Assembly (NCBI GenBank): GCA_002449845.1
Contig: DJXW01000011.1
Location: 41,243-105,242, forward strand
Origin: Prevotella sp. UBA6994
GTDB taxonomy: Bacteria > Bacteroidota > Bacteroidia > Bacteroidales > Bacteroidaceae
DNA length: 64,000 nt
Direction: 5' to 3'
Part shown: positions 43,588 through 51,494 of the stretch, in pieces
Numbering within the stretch: the first letter of the stretch is position 1
How the letters are laid out: each line of letters begins with the position of its first letter
Made by a program: the position numbers and the translations under genes
The notes under the pieces: model-generated
Database searches by the model: none
Seen by the model: the letters and a program-made list of their open reading frames with translations, nothing else
What the model was told of the DNA's origin: nothing

Positions 43588-45111
43588 ATGAAAATTTTTA
43601 CGAGTGCTCAGATTCATGAGCTTGACAAATATACCATCCAAAAAGAGTCTATCCGTTCGATAGACCTCATGGAACGTGCAGCCAAGGCTCTCACCCACGC
43701 CATTATGGAGGAATGGGATGCAAGTACACCTGTTGTGGTCTTCGCTGGTCCAGGCAATAATGGTGGCGACGCATTGGCAGTGGCACGATTGTTAGTGGAA
43801 CAAAGTTATAAGGTTTCCGTTTACCTTTTCAATATCCACAACCAACTTTCAGAGGATTGTGCGACCAACAAGAAAAGGCTCATCGACGGAAAGAAAGTGA
43901 AGGACTTTAATGAAATCACGCTCGACTTCGACCCTCCTAAGTTGGACGAATCTACCTTGGTGGTTGACGGCTTGTTTGGTACGGGATTGAACAAACCTCT
44001 GAGTGGCGGTTTCGCCTCATTGGTGAAGTATATCAACCAATCGCCTTGCAAGGTGGTCAGCATAGACATGCCTTCAGGACTGATGACGGAAGACAATACC
44101 TTTAATATCAACGTCAACATCATCAGGGCTGACCTTACCCTTACCTTACAGTTGCGTAAGTTGTCGATGATGCTTACCGACAACCAGCAATATATTGGCA
44201 GATTGCGCGTGTTAGATATTCGTCTTTCACAAGAATACATCCAAAACACCAAGACTCCTTTCACTATCGTGGAAGAGGCTGACGTGAGGAAACTACTGAA
44301 ACCCCGTGGCGACTTCGTTCATAAAGGACAGATGGGAACGGCGCTTCTCATTGCTGGCAGTTATGGAATGGCGGGCGCTGCCGTGCTCTCCACTCGTGCG
44401 TGTCTGCGTGCCGGTGTAGGAAAGGCTTACGTTCACACACCAAGAAGAAACTACGACATCTTACAGACTTCCGTACCAGAAGCTATCCTGCAAATGGACC
44501 GTGAAGAGGTTTACTTCTCTGAGGCTGTTGACACAACCGACTTTGATGCCGTAGGCATTGGTCCAGGCATTGGCATTCACGAAAACACTGCCATCGCTCT
44601 GATTGCGCAAATTCGCCGTGCCCAATGTCCTACCGTATTGGATGCTGACGCACTGAATATCCTTGCCAACCATCGTGCATGGATGCAGCAGTTGCCTAAA
44701 GACTTGATCATGACTCCACACCCCAAGGAACTTGACCACTTGGCTGGAGGTTCCGGAACGAGTGACGGATGTTATGAACGCCTGTCTAAAGCACGTGAGC
44801 TGGCTCAACATATTCGTGCCTATATTCTCTTGAAAGACCATTTCTCTGCTCTTTGTATGCCCGATGGTCGTGTATTCTTCAACCAAACAGGCAATTCCGG
44901 TATGGCTACGGCAGGTAGCGGCGATGTGCTTACCGGCATCATCACGGGACTCTGTGCACGTGGCTACAAACAGGGTGACGCTTGCATATTGGGAATGTAC
45001 CTTCACGGACTGGCTGGCGACCTTGCCGCACGCGACTTGGGTAAGGAGAGCCTCATTGCCAGCGACATCATCAATTACTTGCCAAAGGCTTTTAAACAAA
45101 TAGAAGATTAA
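43588..45111 (+). CDS. nnrD: Bifunctional NAD(P)H-hydrate epimerase / ADP-dependent NAD(P)H-hydrate dehydratase
   Basis: 507 aa. Repairs damaged NADH/NADPH hydrates. The epimerase domain (about 1-215, YjeF N-terminal) has FAGPGNNGGDALAVARLL and DGLFGTGLNKPL with VVSIDMPSGL. The dehydratase domain (about 225-505) has GTALLIAGSYGMAGAA, PTVLDADALN, MTPHPKE and the nucleotide site TAGSGDVLTGII. Start at 43588 fits the promoter; an earlier in-frame codon lies upstream of it. The next gene starts 5 bases after the stop, so they are co-transcribed. Confidence 0.94.
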   Translation: MKIFTSAQIHELDKYTIQKESIRSIDLMERAAKALTHAIMEEWDASTPVVVFAGPGNNGGDALAVARLLVEQSYKVSVYLFNIHNQLSEDCATNKKRLIDGKKVKDFNEITLDFDPPKLDESTLVVDGLFGTGLNKPLSGGFASLVKYINQSPCKVVSIDMPSGLMTEDNTFNINVNIIRADLTLTLQLRKLSMMLTDNQQYIGRLRVLDIRLSQEYIQNTKTPFTIVEEADVRKLLKPRGDFVHKGQMGTALLIAGSYGMAGAAVLSTRACLRAGVGKAYVHTPRRNYDILQTSVPEAILQMDREEVYFSEAVDTTDFDAVGIGPGIGIHENTAIALIAQIRRAQCPTVLDADALNILANHRAWMQQLPKDLIMTPHPKELDHLAGGSGTSDGCYERLSKARELAQHIRAYILLKDHFSALCMPDGRVFFNQTGNSGMATAGSGDVLTGIITGLCARGYKQGDACILGMYLHGLAGDLAARDLGKESLIASDIINYLPKAFKQIED

Positions 45112-45116
45112 AACGA

Positions 45117-46157
45117 ATGAAAAAAATCTTTAGCGCAGCATGTCTGTCATTGCTTTTCGCCTTGTCTGCAAAAGCACAGTTGCCCTTCGAGGGAATGTCG
45201 TATTATCTGCCCAAGACAGAAATCCAATTTGTCTTCCTCATGGAAAAGACTACCTACGAACCTGGGCAACTCTCCATGTATGCCGAAAGATACATGAAAA
45301 AGAATGATGTTGCCCAAAAACCTTTCATAGAGCATCGCATCATCGACATGAAGATGATTCCCGTGGGAGTACCTGACACTGCCAAGCATTTCACACTCTC
45401 TATGGACAAGAAATATTCTGTGGGCGAGGTGCATCTCTCTGACAACGGACTGTTGCTTTCCATCAACGAGCAACCGAAAGCCGTTGCCCAACACAAGCCA
45501 TTCGTTTCTGCTCCCAAACCACCAGTCTTGAATCCCAAAGACTTTATGAACGAAGACATTCTCACGGCTGGAAGCATGGCAAAAATGGCAGAACTCACGT
45601 CACAAGAGATTTACGACATCCGAGAGAGCCGTAACCTTTTGTCTCGCGGACAAGCAGAGTTTATGCCCAAAGACGGCGAACAGTTGCGTATCATGATGCG
45701 TGGATTGGATACGCAGGAAAGAGCCTTGCGACAGGCATTTGAAGGACTGACCGTGAAAGACACCACAGAGGTCATCATCACTTACGTTCCCACTCATGCC
45801 GTAGAGAAGGAGCTCATCTTCCGTTTCTCAAAAAGACTGGGCTTCACTGACGTAGATGACTTGGGAGGAACACCTTATTATATTTCTGTTGAAGAAGAGC
45901 AGAAGAGTGAATCTATCCCCGAAGATACCAAGAAAGACAAAGACGACATTGGATTGAGGGTTAATATGCCTGCTAAAATCAAGGCTACACTCTTCCAACA
46001 GGAGAAACCTATCTCTTCGCATACGCTCTACGTAGGACAACTTGGTACTACAGAAAATCTTAGCGGTGCCTTGTTTGGACGTAAGCAAACAGTAAAACTC
46101 AACCTAAACCCCATCACGGGAGCATTGGAAAGTATCAAGGAAGAAAGCCTTCAGTAA
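45117..46157 (+). CDS. DUF4831 family secreted protein
   Basis: 346 aa. Signal peptide ends SAKAQ (about 20). Family-type segments: GMSYYLPKTEIQFVFLMEKTTY (as adjoining short motifs), GPGQLSMYAERY-like EPGQLSMYAERYMKK, and VTYVPTHAVEKELIFRFSKRLGF near the middle. DUF4831 proteins are common in Bacteroidota and have no assigned role. The signal peptide suggests the periplasm or surface. In the same transcript as nnrD; a strong terminator follows. Confidence 0.85.
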   Translation: MKKIFSAACLSLLFALSAKAQLPFEGMSYYLPKTEIQFVFLMEKTTYEPGQLSMYAERYMKKNDVAQKPFIEHRIIDMKMIPVGVPDTAKHFTLSMDKKYSVGEVHLSDNGLLLSINEQPKAVAQHKPFVSAPKPPVLNPKDFMNEDILTAGSMAKMAELTSQEIYDIRESRNLLSRGQAEFMPKDGEQLRIMMRGLDTQERALRQAFEGLTVKDTTEVIITYVPTHAVEKELIFRFSKRLGFTDVDDLGGTPYYISVEEEQKSESIPEDTKKDKDDIGLRVNMPAKIKATLFQQEKPISSHTLYVGQLGTTENLSGALFGRKQTVKLNLNPITGALESIKEESLQ

Positions 46158-46181
46158 AGGCTTCATCAAACTAAAAATATT

Positions 46182-46231
46182 CATGTTCATTCAATAAACT
46201 GATGAGTTGTATTGAATGAACATGTTTTTTT
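46182..46231 (+). terminator. Terminator of the nnrD-DUF4831 operon
   Basis: CATGTTCATTCAATA (46182-46196) and TATTGAATGAACATG (46210-46224) pair perfectly, followed by seven T. Confidence 0.92.
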
Positions 46232-46246
46232 GTGCAAGAATAGTTT

Positions 46247-46328
46247 AATCTGCGACACGGATTTATAAAACCACGTCACAGTTTAATAAAACTACGCCAC
46301 AGTTTACTTAATCTGCGACACGGATTAA
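46247..46328. repeat. Array of four mini-hairpins phased at 21 bp (CGNCAC-loop family)
   Basis: Units at 46247 (AATC...GATT), 46268 (AAAC...GTTT), 46289 (AAACT...AGTTT) and 46310 (AATC...GATT), each 17 nt, with start-to-start spacing of exactly 21 bp. Each loop contains CG(A/T/C)CAC. Stem bases change between units in a compensated way, so pairing rather than sequence is kept. The rest of 46329-46439 is A/T-rich simple sequence. Layout matches the GTTAC arrays though the sequence is different. Confidence 0.8.
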
Positions 46329-46460
46329 AGAATATCATGGACTCAAGCGAAAAACCATAGGGAAAGAAGATTGAAAATTGAAGATTGAAGATTAAAAATT
46401 GAAATAGAAGGTTGTCATTACAAAACTATCATTACTAAACGCTAAACACATCAGACTGCA

Positions 46461-46990
46461 GCGCAGTCTCCGCTTAGTAGTAGTGTCCGTAGGACCTGCG
46501 GATAGTAAACTGTGGGGGAAAAGCACTCTGAAAGAGTACCCCCTTGCGTGCAGTGGGCGACTCTTTCAGAGTCGTTCTATTTGTCTTCTGTTTATCCGTG
46601 GGTACTGCGCACCCACGGTTATCGATCGGTGACGCTTTCAGCGTCTTTCTAAATGCACTTCATATTCCCGCATACATTTCTATCTAATGATTCTTTTCTG
46701 ATGAAAACACAGAAATGAAGGTAAGATAGATATTCTGTCACCCCAGTCGGGGTTTCAATATGCTTATGTATCCTACGTAGGGGTTTCGCTGCGCTCCACC
46801 ACCTGCCTGTCATCTTATCGCCCCTATCGGGGCTTACTATAACAAATGCAATGATATGCGAGCTGACCCACATAGCAAGCACTGAAAGTGCGTTAGAACA
46901 CAGGCAGGGGGTGTAGCGTAGCGAAACCCCTGCAAAAGTAGCTGTCAGCAACGAAGTACCAAAGGTACGACAGATGTTCTGTCACCCAGT
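46461..46990. repeat. REP-like palindrome cluster
   Basis: Short palindromes including GTCCGTAGGAC, ACTCTGAAAGAGT, GACTCTTTCAGAGTC, GACGCTTTCAGCGTC and CCGTGGG...CCCACGG. A larger inverted repeat pairs 46784-46814 with 46900-46930 (27 of 31 bases); both arms contain GGGGTTTCGCT and CTGCCTGT. CTGTCACCC(C)AGTCGGGG occurs twice (about 46736 and 46978). No gene. Bacteroidota REP-like elements of this kind are often moved by REP-associated tyrosine transposases, none of which is in the window. Confidence 0.75.
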
Positions 46991-47004
46991 CGGGGCTTAC
47001 AAGT

Positions 47005-47065
47005 CATTTCTCATGCTTCTTGCTTCTTGCCTCTTACCTCTTGCTTCTCACTTCATGCTTCTTGC
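47005..47065. repeat. CTCTTGCTTCTTGC-type simple-sequence tract
   Basis: Imperfect CTTCTTGC/CTCTTACC/CTCTTGC units. In one plus-strand frame they read LLASCLLPLAS, the same pattern as the signal peptide of the SusD encoded at 21955-23682. Confidence 0.7.
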
Positions 47066-47078
47066 AATTCCACTATGG

Positions 47079-48020
47079 CTAAGCCTTGTTGAACTTATCC
47101 TTAGGACGCTTGCAACGAGGACACTTCCAATCATCGGGCAGGTCTTCGAATGCAACTCCATCATGTTCGGCAGGATCATAGACGTAGCCGCAGATGGAAC
47201 ATACATATTTGCCTGAAGCCTTGAACTCAGAGAAATCAACCTCAGCCAACACAGTGGGTACTGGATTGTCAAGATCCATCACGCGCTTGGCTTCCAGATT
47301 CTCGTAACCCTGAGGAGAGTGAGTAGAGAGATAAACTGTTGGATGGTTGCGGATAAACTCACGTATGCGGTTCTGCGTCTCACGGGCTGCAGGCAGGTCA
47401 TCGAAAACGACAGAGAGTTTATCCTCATACAAAGCCTCATCAACATAGGTAATGTCGCCATGAATCATATAGAACAGTCCATCCATCTCCACCACGATGA
47501 TACTGTTGCCATTGGTATGACCTTTAGCCTTGATTAGGTAAATACCATCCTGAATTTTCTGACATTCAGGGAAGTTGTAGTAAGCACCATCAGTGAAACT
47601 GACAGGCACCAGATTGGTGAGCCCCTGCAGTTCGGCAGCACTCAGCTCATCTTTATTGACATAGACCTTGGCATTGGGAAATGACTTCAATTCGCCACTA
47701 TGGTCAGCATGACGGTGGGTAAGCAGAATCTTGGTTACCTGCTCTGGTTTGTAACCCAAAGCTTCAAAAGCCTCCATATAAGTACAGATATCTTTTCCCG
47801 TGTAAGCGACAGAATTCTCGTCGGGCGTTTCTTCTGGAGTGCCAGAAGGAATGCCTGTATCTACCAGGATCACTTCATCACCCATATCGATAAGATAGTT
47901 CTGAAGACTACCGCGATAGCGGATGTTCTTGTCAAACTTGTCTGCGCCCTCTTCGCCACCGAACGCAAACGGCTGGGTATAGAACCCGTCTCGTCTGAAT
48001 TTAACTGCTTTAATTTCCAT
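47079..48020 (-). CDS. MBL-fold metallohydrolase fused to a C-terminal rubredoxin domain
   Basis: 313 aa. Metallo-beta-lactamase fold with LTHRHADHSGEL (HxHxDH metal motif) and further ligands in AKGHTNG and IHGDITY. Residues about 262-313 are a rubredoxin domain with its two CxxC pairs (CSICGYVYDP and CPRCKRPKDKF), which bind one iron for electron transfer. Together they look like an oxidoreductase/hydrolase with a built-in electron-transfer module, in the manner of flavo-diiron or rubredoxin-linked proteins, though there is no flavodoxin domain. Monocistronic with a -7 box at 48046-48053. Confidence 0.9.
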   Translation of the reverse strand: MEIKAVKFRRDGFYTQPFAFGGEEGADKFDKNIRYRGSLQNYLIDMGDEVILVDTGIPSGTPEETPDENSVAYTGKDICTYMEAFEALGYKPEQVTKILLTHRHADHSGELKSFPNAKVYVNKDELSAAELQGLTNLVPVSFTDGAYYNFPECQKIQDGIYLIKAKGHTNGNSIIVVEMDGLFYMIHGDITYVDEALYEDKLSVVFDDLPAARETQNRIREFIRNHPTVYLSTHSPQGYENLEAKRVMDLDNPVPTVLAEVDFSEFKASGKYVCSICGYVYDPAEHDGVAFEDLPDDWKCPRCKRPKDKFNKA

Positions 48021-48045
48021 AACTCAATAAGTTTTTAAATTATTG

Positions 48046-48053
48046 CAAATATA
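48046..48053 (-). promoter_or_regulatory. Promoter -7 box for the MBL-rubredoxin gene
   Basis: Minus-strand TATATTTG, 26 bases upstream of the ATG at 48020. Confidence 0.5.
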
Positions 48054-48172
48054 CACATTTTGCCCTATCTTCAATAACTTTACACAAACATTTATGATAC
48101 TTTATGCAAATTAAGATGAATATAAAAGTGCAAAGTTTTCCAAATTAGCGTTCTATTTATAAAAAAAATATG

Positions 48173-48180
48173 TACTTTTG
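48173..48180 (+). promoter_or_regulatory. Promoter -7 box for the subtilase gene
   Basis: TACTTTTG, 56 bases before the ATG at 48236. Confidence 0.5.
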
Positions 48181-48235
48181 CAGCCACTCAATACAATAAT
48201 AAAAAGAACAAAACAACCAAACACTACATCCTATT

Positions 48236-49066
48236 ATGAGAAAACTAATTTCAATGGTACTATTGGCTGTCCTTGTTACTTCAGCGATGGCACAGCAAAA
48301 ATACACCGGAAAAGGTGTTAATATGGTTATTATCGACACTGGTTTCGACTTACTTCACCCAGCTTTTACCGACGAGCAAGGCAACACACGTATCAAGGAG
48401 CTGTTTCTCTATATGAACAAGGACGGAGATCAGGTGACCGTCGATGATGAAGAGAAAGGCCATTACACACTCAACGGTAGCGTGTTCAACACCACCGAGG
48501 CATCATCCTCACGCTACGTCATCAGTGTGGGCAACTATGACGCCTCCTACAAATCAAGCGAAACAGGTTTCATCAATTCGTCAAGCAGCTTCGGCACCAT
48601 GCTTGACGGCACCATAGCCCCAACCATCTGCGCTCCAGGCCAGGATGTCTTGTCGTGCGCCAATGGGCAGGTGGATGGTTTCTTCAGCAAAGATTACAGT
48701 TGGGACGGACACCCCTACACCGTGCTCAGCGGTACCTCGATGGCCAGTCCATACGTGGCGGGGGTGATCGCCACCTGGCTTGAAGCTAATCCCAAACTCA
48801 CCGTCAGCGACGTACAGACCATACTCCAAGAGACAGCTCTGAAGGATGAGTACACAGAGATGGCTGGTGCACAGGCTGGCTATGGCAAGCTCGACAAGCA
48901 AAAGGCCTGGGAAAGGGTGCTTAACACGACTGGTATCCACAGCTCAGGAACCGCCGAGACTACCGAAGACGACGGATGGTACACGCTGAGCGGTGTGAGG
49001 CTCTCTGCCAAGCCAGTCGCAAAGGGGGTATATGTTCACGGCAAAAGAACTATCGTCGTCAGATAG
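48236..49066 (+). CDS. S8 (subtilisin-like) peptidase with an internal deletion removing the catalytic histidine
   Basis: 276 aa. Signal peptide ends SAMAQ (about 20). Catalytic Asp motif VIIDTGFD (D34) and Ser motif SGTSMASPYVAG (S168) are present, but nothing like HGTHVAG lies between them: the sequence goes from HPAFTDEQGNTRIK directly to LFLYMNKDGDQV, which in full-length S8 proteins lies well after the histidine region. Prevotella S8 proteins of this type are several hundred residues longer. The C-terminal tail (YTLSGVRLSAK...AKGVYVHGKRTIVV) resembles a type IX sorting tail. Likely an in-frame deletion; activity is doubtful. Confidence 0.85.
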   Translation: MRKLISMVLLAVLVTSAMAQQKYTGKGVNMVIIDTGFDLLHPAFTDEQGNTRIKELFLYMNKDGDQVTVDDEEKGHYTLNGSVFNTTEASSSRYVISVGNYDASYKSSETGFINSSSSFGTMLDGTIAPTICAPGQDVLSCANGQVDGFFSKDYSWDGHPYTVLSGTSMASPYVAGVIATWLEANPKLTVSDVQTILQETALKDEYTEMAGAQAGYGKLDKQKAWERVLNTTGIHSSGTAETTEDDGWYTLSGVRLSAKPVAKGVYVHGKRTIVVR

Positions 49067-49079
49067 TAAATTATAAACA

Positions 49080-49112
49080 AAGTCCCGACTTGCAAGTTGC
49101 AGGTCGGGACTT
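49080..49112 (+). terminator. Terminator of the subtilase gene
   Basis: AAGTCCCGAC (49080-49089) and GTCGGGACTT (49103-49112) pair perfectly; an inner TTGCAA/TTGCAG helps. It is shared with the convergent cupin gene. Confidence 0.85.
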
Positions 49113-49131
49113 CTTGGATATGACGGGTATA

Positions 49132-49587
49132 TTACCATTTTAATTCTTCCTGAAGAATATTGCCGTCCGTCATAGGACTGTCCGCTTCAGTGAAGGCATT
49201 GGCTTTGTACTGAATGCAGAGCATGGTGAGATTCTCACTGCCCGTATTCTTTAAAGCACGCTTACCATCGGGCGACACACGAATAACCGTTCCCTCACTG
49301 ACGGGGAAAATCTCGCCATCCACTTGATATTGGCCTTCGCCCTTCAAGATGATGTACAGTTCTTCGTGAGTCTTGTGCGTATGCAAGAAACCACTGTCCT
49401 GACCAGGCATCAATGTCTGAAACGACAGTTCGCTGCCCGTAGCACCCACAGCCTGACCAACGAACACCTTACCTTTCAAAGTGAAGTCTGGTCCCATCGG
49501 AAGCTCATGCTCGATAATTTCATTTACTTTACCCACATTCACTGCGCAGTAGTTGTTACCGCTCTTAATTGTCTCAATCTGTTTCAT
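49132..49587 (-). CDS. Cupin-domain protein
   Basis: 151 aa. A single conserved beta-barrel with the cupin metal motif GFLHTHKTHEELYIILKGEGQ and the second motif VSPDGKRALKNTG. Such proteins bind a metal and often act as small sugar or acid modifying enzymes or sensors. Transcribed away from an HxlR regulator whose promoter region overlaps candidate operators, so it is probably its target. Promoter box 49674-49681 (minus). Confidence 0.88.
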   Translation of the reverse strand: MKQIETIKSGNNYCAVNVGKVNEIIEHELPMGPDFTLKGKVFVGQAVGATGSELSFQTLMPGQDSGFLHTHKTHEELYIILKGEGQYQVDGEIFPVSEGTVIRVSPDGKRALKNTGSENLTMLCIQYKANAFTEADSPMTDGNILQEELKW

Positions 49588-49673
49588 AATTCTTTTCTTT
49601 TTATCATTTGTTTTTAATTATTCTTGGGTTATGCCAGCCCCCTAATCAAGAGGCTTCAAACATTTTGTCACTG

Positions 49674-49681
49674 CAAAAGTA
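49674..49681 (-). promoter_or_regulatory. Promoter -7 box for the cupin gene
   Basis: Minus-strand TACTTTTG, 87 bases upstream of the ATG at 49587. Confidence 0.5.
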
Positions 49682-49727
49682 CTACAAATAATCGAATCTT
49701 GCAAGAAGGCACTTACAGGTGCCATAG

Positions 49728-49808
49728 TTACCAAATGGTAGGAATTAGGCGTTTATCGGTATTCCGCAAAACGGGCTTTAACTCAGATTAACGTATGTTA
49801 TTTGGTAA
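49728..49808. promoter_or_regulatory. Candidate HxlR operators and the hxlR-type gene promoter
   Basis: TTACCAAAT (49728-49736) and its exact inverse ATTTGGTAA (49800-49808) flank the intergenic region. The second overlaps the -33 TTG (49802-49804) of the promoter, whose -7 TACTTTTG is at 49825-49832 (20-base spacer). Autorepression is plausible. Confidence 0.4.
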
Positions 49809-49860
49809 TTTAGTATCTTTTGGTTACTTTTGCCGTATAAACAAGGTAAAACCAATAGTC

Positions 49861-50205
49861 ATGGCAGATATTAAGGAAGAGTATTTAACCTGTCCCATCA
49901 GACATATTATCAGTCGCTTTGGCGACAAGTGGTCATTGCTCGTATTGTTCCTCTTGAACAGAAGCGAGTCGGGCGTGATGCGTTTCAACGAGATTCGCCG
50001 CTTCATGACAGACTGTTCGCAAAAGATGCTCTCACAGACACTGAAGAATCTGGAACAGAGTCATCTGGTATATCGCAAAGTATTCCCTGAAGTACCTCCC
50101 CGAGTAGAGTATTCCCTGACAGAGACAGGTCGTTCACTCATGCCTGCACTGATACCCCTCATAGACTGGGGCAAGGATCATTTCAACGAAGTAGTCACCG
50201 ACTGA
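49861..50205 (+). CDS. HxlR family transcriptional regulator
   Basis: 114 aa winged helix-turn-helix regulator. Hallmarks: an N-terminal cysteine (C11, in EYLTCPIRHII), GDKWSLLVLFLL, FNEIRRFMTDCSQKMLSQTLKNLE and the wing YRKVFPEVPPRVEYSLTETG. HxlR proteins often sense electrophiles or thiol oxidation through that cysteine. Start chosen at the ATG at 49861, since the upstream in-frame region overlaps the promoter. Divergent from the cupin gene. Confidence 0.9.
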   Translation: MADIKEEYLTCPIRHIISRFGDKWSLLVLFLLNRSESGVMRFNEIRRFMTDCSQKMLSQTLKNLEQSHLVYRKVFPEVPPRVEYSLTETGRSLMPALIPLIDWGKDHFNEVVTD

Positions 50206-50211
50206 CAATAT

Positions 50212-50735
50212 ATGAACCAGCATATCATCATTGACCACACGCTAAAGAGAATTGGCGACACAGCCTTTGCCGACTATCTTTGTCATGCCTATTGCTATAG
50301 GGGATATTGCACTTTCGAGCGCAATGGGTGGAGCAACGAGCGCCATCGTTCCCGCACGAATGGCCGAGTTGCGACAGACGATGGCAAAGCCAATGAAAAG
50401 GCGTTCCGATTCGAGGCGGGCGATTGTATGATTATTGCCCGCAGGGGCGATTTGGTGAAGAATCTTTGGGAGAGCGAAGACTTTCAGGTAGATGTCATCT
50501 ACGTGACGCAGCAATTTATTGAAATCAGTACGCCACAGTCGAATTATGGTATGCGTGGACAGCTATCGTGGAAGACGGCACACCCATTCACGGAGCCGAG
50601 GCTGCCTATGCCGACCGTGAGGCGCGTGATCTTCCCGTGGTCGCTTCATCAGCGGTGCAGACTTCCTCATCGATGATGGTTGTACTGCCTCATACTGGTA
50701 TGGCGACTTGCAGTATTTGAAGGCTACACATTAAT
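50212..50735 (+). pseudogene. Debris of an AraC-type regulator N-terminus and of an SDR oxidoreductase C-terminus
   Basis: One frame (to 50676) contains FEAGDCMIIARRGDLV and DFQVDVIYVTQQFIEISTPQSNYGM, resembling the cupin-like sensor domain of Prevotella AraC regulators, interrupted by a stretch that is not homologous. Later, in two other frames, YAWTAIVEDGTPIHGAE and RFISGADFLIDDGCTASYWYGDLQ read as the end of a short-chain dehydrogenase, broken by a frameshift. No intact gene exists here. It looks like decayed parts of genes that commonly follow HxlR regulators. Confidence 0.65.
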
Positions 50736-50837
50736 AATATAAAAGAAATATCAGCGAGAGGAAATGACAATCAAAAGCACATTCGTCCACTTTTCGTTTT
50801 TTTTTACGAAAATGTGACAAGTTTACAAAATATTTTG

Positions 50838-50845
50838 TAAATTTG
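50838..50845 (+). promoter_or_regulatory. Promoter -7 box for the TonB-domain gene
   Basis: TAAATTTG, 31 bases before the ATG at 50877. Confidence 0.5.
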
Positions 50846-50876
50846 CATCGATGAGTCAAATCTAATTAATATTGGC

Positions 50877-51362
50877 ATGAAAATATTTGTTTTATCGGTT
50901 GCATTAGCATCTCTGTCAATGGTTGCAAAGGCACAAGATGTAGTTGAAATCGCACGAACAGACAGCACAGTTGTCATTTCTTCACACCGCTTGATGCCAG
51001 AGTTTAAAGGCGGACAGAAAGCACTGACTAAATTCCTTAAAAAGAATTTGAGATACCCAGATGCTGCAGCTAATTATGGCGTGGAAGGTAGCGTTGTAAT
51101 GTCATTTTTTGTAGAAAAGGACGGCTCCTTGTCTGACATTTCTGCACACGGCTGCAAGATTGATCGTTTCAATACAACTAAGTTTTCACAGGAAACCGAA
51201 AGCCGTCAAGAAGAATTGAAAGAGCAGTTTGCCCTATTGTTTGCCAAGGAGGGTGCACGCATTATTCGCAAGATGCCAAAGTGGTCGCCAGGAAGACTTA
51301 ACGGAAAGGCTGTTCGGGTGAAAATAAATCAACGCATTAATTTTGTTGATCCAAATAAATAA
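50877..51362 (+). CDS. Secreted TonB C-terminal-domain protein
   Basis: 161 aa. A cleavable-looking signal peptide ends VAKAQ (about 20) in place of the usual membrane anchor and proline-rich spacer. The TonB C-terminal domain follows: PEFKGGQKALTKFLKKNLRYP, GSVVMSFFVEKDGSLSDI, and KMPKWSPGRLNGKAVRVKINQRINF. An extra charged stretch (QETESRQEELKEQFALLF) sits within it. It cannot act as a normal inner-membrane energy transducer; stand-alone secreted TonB domains in Bacteroidota have no settled role. Monocistronic. Confidence 0.88.
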   Translation: MKIFVLSVALASLSMVAKAQDVVEIARTDSTVVISSHRLMPEFKGGQKALTKFLKKNLRYPDAAANYGVEGSVVMSFFVEKDGSLSDISAHGCKIDRFNTTKFSQETESRQEELKEQFALLFAKEGARIIRKMPKWSPGRLNGKAVRVKINQRINFVDPNK

Positions 51363-51431
51363 GGGCTTTTTACATAGCAAGTTGAAGATATTTTTTATTT
51401 GTTCTTGCTTAACCGAACTTTTGGTAAAACA

Positions 51432-51463
51432 AACCGCAAATTGTGTTCATGCAGTTTGCGGTT
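51432..51463 (+). terminator. Terminator of the TonB-domain gene
   Basis: AACCGCAAA (51432-51440) pairs with TTTGCGGTT (51455-51463), followed by TTCTTC, about 70 bases past the stop. Confidence 0.7.
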
Positions 51464-51494
51464 TTCTTCGTATCTTCGCGACATGAAACAATAA

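Noticed and set aside
46974..47216. Short frame reading like a signal peptide (LLASCLLPLAS)
   Set aside because: It is the simple-sequence tract followed by the antisense of the rubredoxin domain; kept only as evidence for repeat-derived signals.
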